A program made the translations under genes and the position numbers. A stretch of 64,000 nucleotides of DNA, taken from NCBI GenBank assembly GCA_944739405.2, contig OX123183.2, positions 122,520,331 to 122,584,330 of the forward strand, in the 5' to 3' direction. This DNA comes from Euclidia mi. Its lineage: Eukaryota; Arthropoda; Insecta; Lepidoptera; Erebidae. Under the pieces are notes generated by a model. The model worked only from the letters and a program-made list of their open reading frames with translations, was not told the origin of the DNA and searched no databases. The number at the start of each line of letters is the position of its first letter. Position 1 is the stretch's first letter. Shown one piece after another: positions 21,489-33,288 of this stretch.

Positions 21489-22840
21489 CGGTCCAACGGT
21501 AGAACTCTCTTGTGGTCCATTGATCCTTTCCCCTAATACAGGGTGAGACGTTATACCGTGTTATGGTGCTATCTGTTTAATTAGCAACTGCTTACCCTGT
21601 TTATGTTAATCTAATAACTGAATACAAATATCAATCACTAATAAATTGTATGTCACAACAGATAGACGTAACAATGATTAAATAATCACAAAATTAATTG
21701 TTGTATCGCTTAACTTAACCATAAATCGTATTGTTAATTATAGAAGCGAATCGGTAATCCGTAATGTGCATATTTGAATGCGTTGTACTAAAATGCACAA
21801 TATCAGATATCTATTCGATTTACTGCGATCATAAATTTTTAATATAATAGCTTTATGTTATATTTAGGCCCTCGTATTTGGACAGTGGTTAATTAACTTT
21901 TTATCACGTAACATTAAGCTAAAACTATATTACGAACCTCAAACCACCGGGTTTAAAGTGTGGGTTGGTAGAGAGGATGTGTAAAACTCTTCACACGCTT
22001 TACAAACGTTGGAGCCCTACTCTTTAAAACCACCGCGGTATTTTTGAATTTCCCACGCAAATCGCGGTTAACACGCTGTCACTATCGAGGATCGTAAGAT
22101 ATTTACTGTAACAATAAAAGACTTGAAGTAAACATTGTTGAAAATAATAATAGGTGTTGTAATGCCAGACATTTTTCATTCCATTGCAGGCTGTAATATC
22201 CGAACGACATTACAAAGATAACTTGTATTCAATGGAACTATTTCTATCAAACTCAACATATTATTTCCATCCCAATCCAATAGTTAAATGACTCATTGAA
22301 CCATTGCATCCATTCACTGTCAGCTTCAACATCTGTTCCCGTGTGGATTGAAACAGGATTGCGCTCACATCGACGTAACTGAATCACTCAGTCCGGTCTG
22401 GCTACGACAGCCCATCCTAACTAACTGCGACGGAGACTAAATCCCATTGTCGAGTCTATTTAGTCACGATACTGTTAATTACAGACACAGATGCTCGGCC
22501 CTGGGGTATATACTACATGTATGTGTAAAGGCTATACGATTGACGTGGTGATTCTCTGAGCTGACAGTTGCGAAATAAGATTATGGAGCTGCTTTTGTGA
22601 TACATATATTTTAATATTAATATATATCCTGTGCGAAAAGATTTTGCAAATGCGATTCTTACTGATTCTTTTTATCGAAACGACTCTCAAATAGAAAACT
22701 GAAGGCACTTAAGAAATATTTTTCAGCTGACATGCGGAAAGCTTAGATAACAGCTGCCAATAATAGGTGTAATGATTTCAAAAGTTCCTTCCAGATTATC
22801 CCAAAGCCGTAATGTCTAAGCGAACAAGGTGGTAAAACTA
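21489..22840. other. intronic sequence with no identifiable feature
   Basis: No repeated block or domain was recognised on either strand. Confidence 0.5.
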
Positions 22841-23091
22841 ATATTTAACTAAAACGAGTCTCATTCGCATAATTATTTAAAAAAATAGGAAACCTTTTTG
22901 GTCCTACGTTTCGGCGTGGGTTACACACACCGCACGTCACGACATCATGACATGATTTAAGCCTCGACCAAACCAACGCGTTCAGCTTGCGTGCGCGGTG
23001 GCGTGCGCGGTGGTGATTATTGCACGTGCAAAAGTTGTGCACACTGTCGCGTTCGTTTAGGCGTTCACCAGGCTGTAGTCGCGTCACTAAG

Positions 23092-23190
23092 ATGCTGTCT
23101 GATACAGATAGTGAAATTGAAGAAGTTTTACTTCTGTCTGATATTATTGAAGACGAAGAGGAACAAGAAGTGAACCTTAGGTGGGTATGA
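23092..23190 (+). pseudogene. possible transposase-like N-terminal stub (acidic, ends LRWV)
   Basis: ATG at 23092 opens a 32-residue frame, MLSDTDSEIEEVLLLSDIIE then DEEEQEVNLRWV and a stop. An acidic, leucine-rich start running into RWV is reminiscent of the N-terminus of PIF/Harbinger transposases before WVHP, but no further match follows. The flanks (22980-23340) are unusually GC-rich with GTGCGCGGTGGCGTGCGCGGTGG near 22990. I found no terminal repeats. This is a weak call. Confidence 0.25.
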
Positions 23191-23894
23191 TATACTGTAC
23201 TTCGTCGTCTTCGACGACACTTCTGCCGACGAGTTTGGCCCTGCCCCAGCTCATCGCGCACACAGCGCCGGCGCATGCCCGCTGAAGTCAACGGTCTGCG
23301 AGGATCTGCCCCTCTACGCGCAGACCTTCGAGCAGCCTGCTCTGCACACTACCTGAGGGAACAGCCTGGGACTGCAGCCCTTAGTGTTCAGGCCAGTGTC
23401 TATGTCTCCTGTCTGTATATTGAGATTAACTGTTATTAAATATGCTGCTTGAACTTTAGCAAATATCCTGAAATAAAATAATTTATTCTAGAGCAAGATT
23501 TGCTTTTAAATTAAATAAAATATCATTAATTTCTAATCTATTAATTACGCTAAACCATGCACAACTGGCAAAATAAATCATGGAAATCACAAGTCTTTCT
23601 TTGTCAACTCAAATTAAACTGTAACTAAGTGCATAATTAAGTTGAAATTCTTATTCAACGAAGTTAAACCGACTTAGCTTTTCAGACACCAAAATTATAT
23701 AACTACTTAATTAAATAGGTACCTACTTATTAAAAGTTTGTGATAGTTTAAGTATGTTACAATATTCAGTTTGGTAATTGGGTAGTAATTTGAAACGTCA
23801 AGTTCTCCATGTTAATATTGTTACAGAAATAGACAAGCATCGTCAGTAGAATACGAAATAAAGTGAAGCTTAGTCTAGACCTGCAGAGTAGAGA

Positions 23895-24000
23895 GCAGAG
23901 TCACCCACTAATCAGTAGACTCTAGTGTTTACTGGTTAGTGGGTGACTCTGCTAAACCGGAGGTCATGGGTTCGATACCTATCCAGGACAAATCATTGTA
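23895..24000 (+). mobile_element. tRNA-like SINE piece with its head inverted-duplicated
   Basis: GCAGAGTCACCCACTAATCA (from 23895) pairs with TGGTTAGTGGGTGACTCTGC (ending 23952) around a short loop. The right arm forms the A-box side of a tRNA-like unit and GGTCATGGGTTCGATACC (23962-23979) the B box. No other copy was found here. Confidence 0.45.
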
Positions 24001-24810
24001 TTATAAGCACGATATTCTTTAGGTGGCTGGATGCAGTTTATGTATCTTATGTATTTAACAATATATTACTATGTTTATTAGTTATCTGATTGCCATAGTA
24101 CATGTTCTGCTTAGTTTGGGACCAAAAAGCTTGTCTAGGAAAATAATTTATGCACTCACAGATAGTGCGTTCATATATTGCGATAAAATATTGCGGCCTT
24201 ACTTTTTAAACCTGGTGCGTTTATGAAGCGAATATTGTGTGTATAGCAAGGTTAAACGCTTGTATACCTACGCATTTGCGTATTCTAAAATTTTTGACGC
24301 AAGCTACTGCAATTAAATCTGTGTATTCTCAAGACGTACTCTTTTACCATTCAAGCAAGAGTTGAAATCACACACATAAGTACCAATTCTCATCATACGT
24401 GTTATAGTATAGAATCAAACTTGAGACATCAAGATTATAATACACCAATTCAACTTTCGTGGTCATAAAACCTTCGTTGGCGCTGGTCCATGGCGCTTAC
24501 AATAGTTCCTAAATACCTAATAATCGAAACAAAAGTACGTGGTAATCCCGAAAGACAATATAAAAGATAAGTCCAAGTCTTGTTACTTATCTATAGCAAT
24601 TATAATGTCTACATGAAAAGTTACACAAGACCCTCTCCAGCATCTATTAAGTCTCCAAAGTTGTAACGGTTTCCTGTATTTGACTAATTGAAACTTGAAT
24701 GAGTAAGCTTTGAATTTCAATTAAGTACAGCTCAACGGATTTTAATAACAAACTCTTTTTTCTTTTTTATCAGATGTAGGTATATTTTGTCATGTAAATT
24801 TATTTATTTT
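24001..24810. other. intronic sequence with no identifiable feature
   Basis: AT-rich, no domain or within-window repeat seen. Confidence 0.45.
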
Positions 24811-24814
24811 ATTT

Positions 24815-25055
24815 ATTTATAGACTCACGCCTGTATCCCCGAAGGGGTAGGCAGAGGTGTAATATTATACCCTCATTTTGCCATGAATTTGTAGGTCCCA
24901 CGTAATAGGGGACGAGCATATTGCCGTCACCGTGCACATTGCCAGACTCCGTGCTGCTACTGAGGATTCAGAAACACTTTTGCCCGACCCGGGAATCGAA
25001 CCCGAGACCTCCGATCAGCAGTCGCATACGCTATCCACTGGACCACGGAGGCAAT
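24815..25055 (-). mobile_element. tRNA-headed SINE, family A, head type 2
   Basis: In minus sense TGCCTCCGTGGTCCAGTGGA, TAGCGTATGCGACTGCTGAT and GTCTCGGGTTCGATTCCCGG (B box) make a complete tRNA-like head. The shared body then has CGGAGTCTGGCAATGTGCAC, CAATATGCTCGTCC and CCTTCGGGGATACAGGCGTG, ending in an (AAAT)n tail. Confidence 0.8.
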
Positions 25056-25412
25056 CTTGTCATGTAAGTGGGCAGTAATACATAATTATATAAATATAAA
25101 TTCGGAAAATCTAATCCATCCGTCCAAATACTTACATGTCATATTTCAGCTTCCTGATAGCAGTATTTGAAGTATTTCATAGTATTGAACACCCAATACT
25201 ATGAAATCATGTTTCATAATAAATTACAGTGATCTTGTAACCGCCCCTGGTGCGATCATGCTGAAACGTCGAGGCGAATATAATGTATTTCTCGTTTATT
25301 TTGAAACTAGACTTAGTCCACGGCTCAGCCCAAGTGAATTATACTCCTAAACCTTTCTCAGGAATAATATGATATATGAATGAAAGCCGTACAAAAAATC
25401 TGTTAACACATA

Positions 25413-25679
25413 ACATAACTTCACGCCTTTTATCCCCGAAGGGGTAGGCAGAGGTGTATTACACACCCACGTTTCGCCAGTTATGTTTAGGTCCCAATGT
25501 AATAGGAGGCGAGCCTATTGCCATCTACCGGTCACATTATTCAGCGAGCGATCATTAACATTTTTAATACACACGTAATTTCGAAAAGTCAGAGATGTGT
25601 GCCCGGGGTAACTCGGGATTGAACCCGAGACCATCGTCTCGGCAGTCCGTTACTTACACCACTGGGCTATCGCCGCTAA
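25413..25679 (-). mobile_element. tRNA-headed SINE, family A body with head type 3
   Basis: In minus sense the head AGCGGCGATAGCCCAGTGGT, AAGTAACGGACTGCCGAGAC, GGTCTCGGGTTCAATCCCGA is unlike the other two. The rest (GGCAATAGGCTCGCCTCC, CCTCTGCCTACCCCTTCGGG, AAAAGGCGTGAAG) is the same body and tail as the other family-A copies. Confidence 0.75.
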
Positions 25680-26228
25680 AAATCTTTTCGTTTTAAATTA
25701 TAATGTTCACACAGACATGTCTGTCTGGACGCGGAGGACGTATTCTAGGTATAATACGTATAGACAAATACGTTACAGACCCAAAACATAAGTATTACTA
25801 AATAAATTATACTTCAACATAAGCCTCGGAATATCTATTTATACGCTCCACTAAACTGTTCAACCAATATTAGTGTGTAAGTCAATATAATTTGTGTAAG
25901 TTAGTTCGTTACCCGTGTCTCGCAGGGCTCGGCTGAATCAATCAAGTGAAGGCAGCCTTCTCGACACATAATAGGAACTCTATTATGTACTAAATTGAAC
26001 CTACCTGTTGGTACTAGCATAGAGTGTTAATTAGGCGCAGAAGGGGCAAACTTATCACTTTGAGAGTTACCTAAAACATTAATGAGTTTAAAACAGAATG
26101 GAAATATGGTTCCATTCTGTTTTAAGCTCGTTCGTTTAAAATGTGTTACTTGGTATAGACATATATCCAGGAGTGGACTATGACTGGCTGATGATGAAAA
26201 GGTGCTAGTGATATATGTATAATATTAA
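25680..26228. other. intronic sequence, mostly featureless
   Basis: A short imperfect palindrome (AAACAGAATGGAAATATGGTTCCATTCTGTTT, 26090-26123) is present; nothing else was recognised. Confidence 0.5.
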
Positions 26229-26359
<131 letters not shown>

Positions 26360-26512
26360 ATATTAACCATCCAAAAGCTGCAAGGACTGCATTGTCAAAC
26401 TAGTTATATGTACATTTACTACCTTAAACGTTTAAAAAAAGGTATCCCGCTCCAGACATAAAGTCAATATTATTATTTCTACTTGTCATATGTATAGGAG
26501 TGATGTAAGTCA

Positions 26513-27500
26513 AAGTCAAAGTCAAAGTCAAAATCATTTATTCAACTAGGCCACAAAGTGTTGCTTATGAACGTCAAGATTTAAGTTAATTACTTAATGA
26601 TTCTACATTTACATTTACTGCCACGTTCGCAATGCAATAGCTAGAACCACGAGAAAGAACGGGAAATAAAACTCATGGCCACTCTTTTCAATCAGATATA
26701 ATGTTTGTACATTTTATTTTGTAAGGAGCTGCAACTGTTTCACATTGTAAGACATATACTAGTAAAATTTTTAGTAACTATTGATATAATACTCAAGCAG
26801 TAAATGATGTTCATTTGGAAAGCCACCTAAAGTAAATATGGTGAAACAGGAGCATCCACTTACGTCTTCTTAATGTAGGCAACTCGCGAACATGGTCAGA
26901 ACTCTAGTGGTAGTGAATGTAGCAGAAAGTAACGGTATATAAAACCAAAGCAATTGAAAATCTATTATTAGTTAGCCCATAACCACGAGTTACCCACATT
27001 TTACAAATCCGCAAAGTTATAATGAAAGTGTGGAACATGAATGCAAAATATAGTGTGAAATGAGAATATGGTAATTAAATACACTATAAAATAAAACTAC
27101 TTAATTATTGACCTAGTCAAAAGCGAACAACTACTTCCAAGCGCACCTGTCATCAAAATAATCCTTCAAACTGTAATATGCCTTATTTATAAGATCATTT
27201 TTAACTTCTGCCTTAAACGAACTTAACGGCAAGTCTAAAATATACGTCGGTATTTTATTTTAGGTACGAGTATATTCGTATACTGAGCCCAATAAAAGAG
27301 CTATGCGTTTTATCCAAATGAAAATACGGAACACATTATTTATGTCTATTTCTAGTATTGATATTGTGTATATATGTAAATTGCAACATCACTTTCTTCT
27401 TAGATTAAATGCAAGCTAAGTGGCATATATGACTAAATTACCATCATGTATGTGTTTTAGCTCTCAATAAAGCTGACACACGTCAATTTCAACAGGGTCG
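26513..27500 (-). mobile_element. 5'-truncated Jockey-type LINE: last residues of ORF2, 3' UTR and (GACTTT)n tail
   Basis: Minus frame near 27115-27235 reads LPLSSFKAEVKNDLINKAYY, then SLKDYFDDRCAWK and a stop, matching the KDYLVDKNAW end of the LINE at 5131. Upstream coding sequence is too mutated to follow. The sense 3' end is GACGTTCATAAGCAACACTT, AATAAATGATTTTGACTTTG and then GACTTT repeats (26513-26535). Confidence 0.7.
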
Positions 27501-27777
27501 ACAAATCTTAGGCACAAAACTATAACGTCTTAACTAAATTCAGTCAAGTGTAATATCTGCAACACATAATCTGTGGCACCACAGACTAATTCATGATTGA
27601 GGTAAGCTTGCAGTTGATGGCTAATCTGTGGACCATTGAGTAATGAGGAGTGTGTGTCAAAGAGGATTGGCAGATTATGTTCAGAGCCGTTATGTGAAAG
27701 TTCAGTAACTGATGCTACTGTCAACGATTCAAGGGCTAAACGGTTAGCTTAGGAACTGGAACTTTGTCTGTAGGCAA

Positions 27778-27945
27778 TATTTTTTTTAAAACTACTCCCG
27801 CAGTAGGACTTAATCCTGTGTCGCGGAGGACTTTACAAACATACATACTCTTGACGTTCATAAGTGTCACTTTGTGATCTTTTGTAAACGAATAAAAGAT
27901 TTTGACTTTGACTTTATAACTAACGGACACAATGAACACCCAGAT
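27778..27945 (-). mobile_element. tRNA-headed SINE, family B tail, split by a LINE tail
   Basis: AACTACTCCCGCAGTAGGAC, ATCCTGTGTCGCGG, GGACTTTACAAACATACA on the left and AACGGACACAATGAACACCC on the right match the family-B body. The interruption is the short LINE insertion at 27858-27918. The tRNA head is missing. Confidence 0.6.
27858..27918 (+). mobile_element. 60-bp 5'-truncated LINE tail
   Basis: GACGTTCATAAGTGTCACTT, TAAACGAATAAAAGATTTTG, ACTTTGACTTT equals the 3' end of the LINE at 26513-27500 (there in minus orientation). An extreme 5' truncation inserted within a SINE. Confidence 0.75.
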
Positions 27946-29157
27946 TATACTAGTTTAATTACACCCATATTGGAAATAGAGTAATTTGTAATTCTATGAA
28001 TTTATTTGCATTTTATATATTTTTTTAATTAGTCTGTTCAATCACATAAGCAAAGTGTAAGAAAGATGTCCTTATTTGTATACAAAGAAATTTAATATAT
28101 TTTATCAACACACTATTCCTCTATTGAAAAACTTTAGGTACCAGAAATACCAAAGAGAAGAAAAGGCCGCTGTATCTCACTTTATATAGGGCACATAAGT
28201 ATTTTAATAATCTTTATATTATAATCCACTTGATGAAGTTACTCAAGTAGATCGCAAACGAAACAGTATTTCACTGTCAGTCGCCCAAAACCTAGAAATA
28301 TATCTTATTCACACATCTGGAGTATTTTATCGAAAATTGGTGAATTTACTGCAAATTGTCTTCAATATATTCTTGTTTGATATACAGGGTGTTTGGCGCA
28401 TGGACCGACACAATTTTTTGCAGGTTAGGGGACCTTTTTGTAACCATATTCAATAAAAACATTTTGAAACCTAAACTGTTATTTCATTATGCTGACACTG
28501 GCTAGGTAGTCTTTTTCGATTTGTGATAACATATTGAAAGATTTTAAGGCCATGTCGTACATCGTTAGAAAGAGTATTAGGTACAGATTTTTTTTAAGTA
28601 ATTGAAGTTCAAACAACCCTTTAGTTTTTTTAATAATTAATTTAGAATTTCATACTTTGCACTCAGTACTTCATTTTTAAGAGTTTTGAAGCTCGCCAGT
28701 TACTTTTTTTGCGTTTATTCCCAACAATTTATGTTTTTTAAGAATAATATTACATTAAGGAATCTAATAAAATTTATCTAGTGTAACTAAAAAGTTATAT
28801 CGTTTTAAATGTTATAAGTAATACAGAAAAATTTAAAGAATTGTAAAAAAATCGTATCTCGAGTACAGGCACACTTAGCACCTGGGGTCTATGGGTGAAA
28901 ACTAGGTACTCTTTCAGAGTGGAGGCTGGCGCGGGTGCTAGCGCGGGCGCGTGTAATTCTAATGTATGCAGACGCCCTTTGCGTTCACAGTGCGCGCGCG
29001 AGCCGCGCGTCTTCATGTAGCGGGCGCGCGCGCGGCTGGCGCGGGTGTTTCTAATGGCTCAGTCCGCCCGTATCGTTCAGAGTGATATAGCGTCTGTTAG
29101 GTGACTACGCGTGTGGTTCTAAACCATTTTGATTTACCCGCCGAAGCGTCGTCAATC

Positions 29158-29295
29158 ATGGACATCAATACTGAAGAATTTATATCTGCAGTACAACATC
29201 GCACAGCTATTTGGCAAAGTAAACATCTGCAACATTTAAATAGGGCAGCCATAAACAAATTATGGGAAGAAATAAAACAATTGTTTCGTCCGTAA
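29158..29295 (+). pseudogene. MADF-like DNA-binding protein, N-terminal stub of a Harbinger accessory gene
   Basis: From ATG at 29158 the frame gives MDINTEEFISAVQHRTAIW, then QSKHLQHLNRAAINKLWEEI and KQLFRP before a stop (46 residues). The spacing F-I-x-x-V..R.A.IW.....HL..LNR.A....WEEI is that of a MADF/Myb-SANT-like domain, the type of DNA-binding partner encoded beside PIF/Harbinger transposases in animals. Only the first half of the roughly 85-residue domain remains. It overlaps the opposing transposase stub by 36 bp (29260-29295), which is where the internal deletion must lie. Confidence 0.75.
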
Positions 29296-29426
29296 ATCAG
29301 CGTATAATACGTAAAATTCTCCAAACCTTTCTCTTCCTTTATTTAAATCATGTGTGCCAAACTTCATATATAGCAATTTCCATTTTAAGTATGAATTTTC
29401 CATTAATAAAAACAAATCTTCATCCA
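29260..29426 (-). pseudogene. PIF/Harbinger transposase N-terminal stub
   Basis: Minus-strand ATG at 29426-29424 starts MDEDLFLLMENSYLKWKLLY, then GTHDLNKGRERFGEFYVLYA, DLRTKQLFYFF and a stop at 29260. The pattern H-D-L-N..R..FGEF..LY.DLR is the N-terminal motif of PIF/Harbinger transposases, normally followed by a YFRM motif and the DDE core. Here the reading ends just after DLR, and the sequence passes into the MADF stub on the other strand. The intact ancestor would have had the two genes facing each other with the deleted kilobases between them. Confidence 0.8.
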
Positions 29427-29994
29427 TGTCTTCTAAATAAATACGTAGCAGCTCAAAGTTTGAGAACGACCAAAAACATGTGCAATGACGCTCGAAGCTC
29501 GCTCGGCACTGTAAATATGCAGATGTCAAGACACGAGCGCCCGCGCCCGCGCCCGCACCCGCTATTGCAGTCTGATTGAGCACGATATGCCCTCCCCTAA
29601 CCCCCATAAAATTGCGTCGGTCCATGCGCCAAACACCCTGTATTAATGAAGATTACGTAGGTTGGAGAAATAAAGATAAAGTGAGTAAGAGATTATTTTA
29701 GCCAGAATAAGATTTACCAACTGCTGTGTCTAGGTCAAGATTGCTACCTATTAGGTTCGTGAATTAATTATCGTCTGAGTTCTGGATTTTATAGTAGCTT
29801 TGCGTTGTCATTACGTTAGAATTTATTTATAGTCTTTAGTTGGTAAACCTACTCTGGTTAAACTCTAGCAATTGAAGAACATGCGTGCAGTAACGCTTCT
29901 TTATACATATATTCGTTTAGTAGAACAGCTATTGTAATCAGAGTTGCTCTACCAAATAAAGAGTAACTGTAACTGTTACATTTTGTAATTGCCG

Positions 29995-30165
29995 CTTAAG
30001 CCACTAGGTTTAGGCGGACGCCTTGTCGTTTTACACTGCGCCGAATGTGGGTTCGATCCCAACACAAGACATCAGTTTGTATAGACCACAAACTGTTGTC
30101 TCGAGACGGGTGTTCTAAGTCCGTTTATTAAATGTTTGTAAAGTTCTCCGGGACAAGGGATTTAT
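29995..30165 (+). mobile_element. tRNA-headed SINE, family B
   Basis: CCGCTTAAGCCACTAGGTTT (A-box region), GTGGGTTCGATCCCAACAC (B box), ATAGACCACAAACTGTTGTC, GTTCTAAGTCCGTTTATTAA, ATGTTTGTAAAGTTCTCCGG, ending ACAAGGGATTTATACC. Same order as 18388-18561. Confidence 0.65.
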
Positions 30166-31517
30166 ACCTCGACTCGACCTGTATATTTTAATAATAAATC
30201 GGTTAAAAGTATGCGCCCGTAGGTCCGAGCATTCTTCCCACATTCTATACCTTCTTACAGGACAATAAAAATAAGGGAAATGCGAAGAGAGTTTGGGAGA
30301 AAAAGACGAATACCGCCTCTCCTCTTTCCTTTTGTATTGAGAACTTGCGAGTGTTGCATAGAGATAGTTGTACAAATTAACTGTACTTTTTTATCACCAA
30401 GAACTTTCATCAAAACATTAAAACATAAAAGACAAGCAAAGCTAGAATATTTATCAGTACAACATTTTGGTAACTTCAATTAAGTTATTAACTCGCAATT
30501 ATGTAGGTATAGGTATGTATAGATACCTATATGTGTAGACAGCTACAGCCTTATACGCACTCCGCGTAGATATTTACTAGTTATAATCAATTCAACCGAA
30601 TCTGCATATTGTATTAGAGTAGTGAGTAATTACCATCTTCAGGTAAGTACTTGTCTAAGTAATAGTTATTACTCCGTCTGTACGCCTCTCGGTTATTAAG
30701 CGCCTACCCTTCGAATATTGGAGCATTTAGTACGCACATATTATACGGAGTACTAGCAAATCTTTAGTAACACATAAATTATTGTGTCTTATTGTTAGTA
30801 ACATATTTTTCTCTTGAAGTTAGTAAATAATGTATTTTTAGATCTCATTATCTATGGATGTAATACATGTCGACGCTTGATAAGACATGAGCAGTGATAG
30901 CTGACTGAGTCTGGTCTGACCATGGTATAAAGTTGCATTTTTGGGTTGTTACACACTATTTAAAAATCTAAAGCTGGCTACCCACGGTGTGTGTATTTAC
31001 AGACTCATGCGCACGGCACCTTTGATGCTACCTGACTCGCAGTATAACTACAAAGGTACTTCAAATCCGGTTGGAGTAAAAATTGGACCCCGGGTTCCAA
31101 GACACAAGTAAGGGTTGCAGCCAGGATTACGTTTCTATTAGGCTGATGATGATAGACAGTCGACAATAGTATTAGTCTCAACGGATAAACATTAACCTAT
31201 TTAAATTTTTTCCTTACAAAGTTATGAGCGTTGACGAGACCTACTAAATTGTAATTTCGACACGTTTGGTATCCTACCGCGAACGATGTATATATCCACA
31301 AACTGTGAGGTCGCTCAGTGACAACACCGCGCATTAATTCAAGGATAGCATACTTTTCCGTGACCTCGCCCGGGATTGGCCTGCCGTTGGTTTTGGCGGG
31401 CCCCGTCTCGTTATGCTATTTGGGAGGCGCGAACTTAGGGTCCCAAGCCAACCTCACCTGCAAGTGGTGCACCTGCCGATCAACGGACGAGGCTCTGGCA
31501 AACAAAATATCTCGATA
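30166..31517. other. intronic sequence with no confident feature
   Basis: Short open frames at 30280-30483 and 31318-31518 have no recognised domain. 29641-29990 is likewise featureless. Confidence 0.45.
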
Positions 31518-31650
31518 AGCGGCAATAGGCTCGCCACCTATTACGTGGGATCAAAACACTGGCGAAAAGTGGGCGTTTAATATGCCTCTGCCTACCCCTT
31601 CGGTGAAACAGGCGTGAGTCTATGTATATGTATGTATGTATCTCATTAGC
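31518..31650 (+). mobile_element. family-A SINE body and (ATGT)n tail without a recognisable head
   Basis: GCGGCAATAGGCTCGCCACC, TATTACGTGGGATC, CTCTGCCTACCCCTTCGG, CAGGCGTGAGTCTATGTATA, then TGTATGTATGTAT. The tRNA head is absent or replaced. Confidence 0.65.
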
Positions 31651-31924
31651 AGTAATTAGTTATAGCACGCTTGAGTGCCTTCACACACTATCGCTAGCTT
31701 ATTGCCCTAGCTGGACATTAACTCGTTAATCCGTTAATCGCTAATTAACGAAGTTAACATTTCCACTAACGGATTAACGTTTAAGTTAACTTAAAAAATG
31801 TAAACGGTCTTGTTAACTTCCGTTAAATATTTCCAAGTCCGTTAATCCGTTACCTACTACTTACCGAAATCAAACTATATGTCTTGTCGGCGCGTGTGAG
31901 TGAGAAAAGAATAGATCATCATGT

Positions 31925-32085
31925 CAACCTAAAGAAGTCCACAGCTGGACATAGGCCTCCCCCATGGTTCTCCACACAGACCGATGTTGAGCCGCCCGCA
32001 TCCAACCGCTTCCCGGGATCTTAACCAGATCATCGGTCCACCTTGCGGGAGGCTACCCTTGCCTGCTGCGTCGTCCGCAAAATAC
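31925..32085 (-). mobile_element. LINE 3'-end fragment inside the hAT element
   Basis: ATCATCATGTCAACCTAAAG, TCCACAGCTGGACATAGGCC, ATGGTTCTCCACACAGACCG, and GCGGGAGGCTACCC form, in minus sense, the familiar C-terminus and GATGAT end of a common lepidopteran LINE. Only about 160 bp remain. Confidence 0.5.
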
Positions 32086-32288
32086 CTAGATACTGCGAAG
32101 AAATTTGATTCATGTCAAATGAGAGTCATTCGTTTGTTTAGCGTTCGGCGTTTAGAGTAACGAGTGTTTTGTTTCTTTAATATATAAATACTGTGTACTT
32201 TTAAGAGTTTATAGACCGTTATAGTTTAAGTCTGTGCACTGTGCAGTGTGTATATTAAACAGTGTATTGTGCAAATTAAAATGATTAC

Positions 32289-32560
32289 ATGCAGTCGGAT
32301 GCCAGTTCCACTACAGATGAAAATCCGCGGCCACACTTGAGTGATTCTGTTAATATTGTATCCAGATTGAGAGACACTAAATTAAAAGACTCTGCGGCAT
32401 TACTTGGGCAACAGATATTCATAAATATGATTATTAATTATTATACTGCTACAGTTGAACGTATTTTTTCTACGGGCAAAGATATTTTAACGCCAAAACG
32501 AAATTCGCTTTCAGACGAGAACTTCAACATGTAAACGTTCATGAAGGGCAATCAATACCC
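32289..32560 (+). pseudogene. hAT transposase remnant: fused N-terminal start and C-terminal dimerisation motif
   Basis: An 81-codon frame opens with an acidic, polar start (MQSDASSTTDENPRPH) and runs into ATVERIFSTGKDILTPKRNS then LSDENFNM. The S/T-x-E-R-x-FS..G.IL..KRN.LS..NFNM string is the C-terminal dimerisation (hATC) signature of hAT transposases. A stop follows at 32532-32534, while the next codons (TFMKGNQ) still resemble the family's terminal FLKGN motif, so the stop is a late mutation. The BED finger and the catalytic core are deleted. The element could have moved only with a helper transposase. Confidence 0.8.
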
Positions 32561-32639
32561 ACATTATACCGGATAACTAAATTATATACTCTCAATATAC
32601 ACGTAGTTTTTTTGTTCCTGACCTGTTAATTCCCAGAAC

Positions 32640-33288
32640 CTAAACTAACACTAACTTTTCTTTTGACATTTAAAATTACTTAAGTAATATATTATTATTC
32701 ATAAATTGACATTCAATAATATTTTTCTGACATTTAATAATATTTTCCGACATTTTAAATATATGACATTTTATTGTTTAAATTTTTATTATTTTTACTT
32801 ATTGTTTGCAACATGTATTTTACTGTGTATTAGCATGTAAAGTTGTGAGTACGATGTGGGCATTATTAAACATATAAACAAATAGTTGTGGCAACCTGTC
32901 TGATGGCTTAGGCTGACATGCTTATGCATACACCTTCTGATGGCGTGGAGGCATAGTGATACAGATCGTGCTGGCTCCCTCAATTAAGGTTGAGCCGTAC
33001 GATTGCTGTTGAATGCGGGCCATCAGTGGGCCGAGTCAGTCAAAAGCGTCAGATAATTTCCTGCATTGTACTTGCATACTAAACCCTTTTTTGTCTGGAC
33101 ATTAAAAGATGAAGAAAAGACTAAAGAAATTGAAGTGACAAAAAAAAAACAATGACTCTGAGTTTGTTTCGGCCTTTCTTCCCAAGAAGTCATTTAGCTA
33201 GGAAAAGCCGGCTTCATCTAGAATAGGGCATTGACATGTATAAGTGTTGTAAACAACCAAAATGCAGAAATAAATATGTCTTTAACAG
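32640..33288 (+). mobile_element. 5'-truncated LINE 3' UTR, same family as 4319-6678
   Basis: CTTTTGACATTTAAAATTAC, then ATGTGGGCATTATTAAACAT, CTCCCTCAATTAAGGTTGAG, TTTGTCTGGACATT, and AAATGCAGAAATAAATATGT match the reverse complement of 4320-4960 over its whole length. No coding sequence is included. Confidence 0.85.

Larger units (their letters stand above)
28385..29640. mobile_element. PIF/Harbinger deletion derivative with two convergent gene stumps (1,256 bp)
   Basis: Terminal inverted repeats of about 50 bp start CAGGGTGTTTGGCGCATGGA then CCGAC and match with about four differences to GGTTAGGGGA. TA abuts both ends (28383-28384 and 29641-29642); a clean 3-bp duplication is not visible. 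Inside are a MADF-like gene start (+) and a transposase gene start (-). Simple GC-rich CGCGGG repeats lie near both ends (28925-29050, 29535-29570). Confidence 0.85.

Noticed and set aside
23200..23345. Possible host exon (GC-rich + frame ending in a stop near 23355)
   Set aside because: No recognised domain, no convincing acceptor, and it does not fit between the receptor exons.
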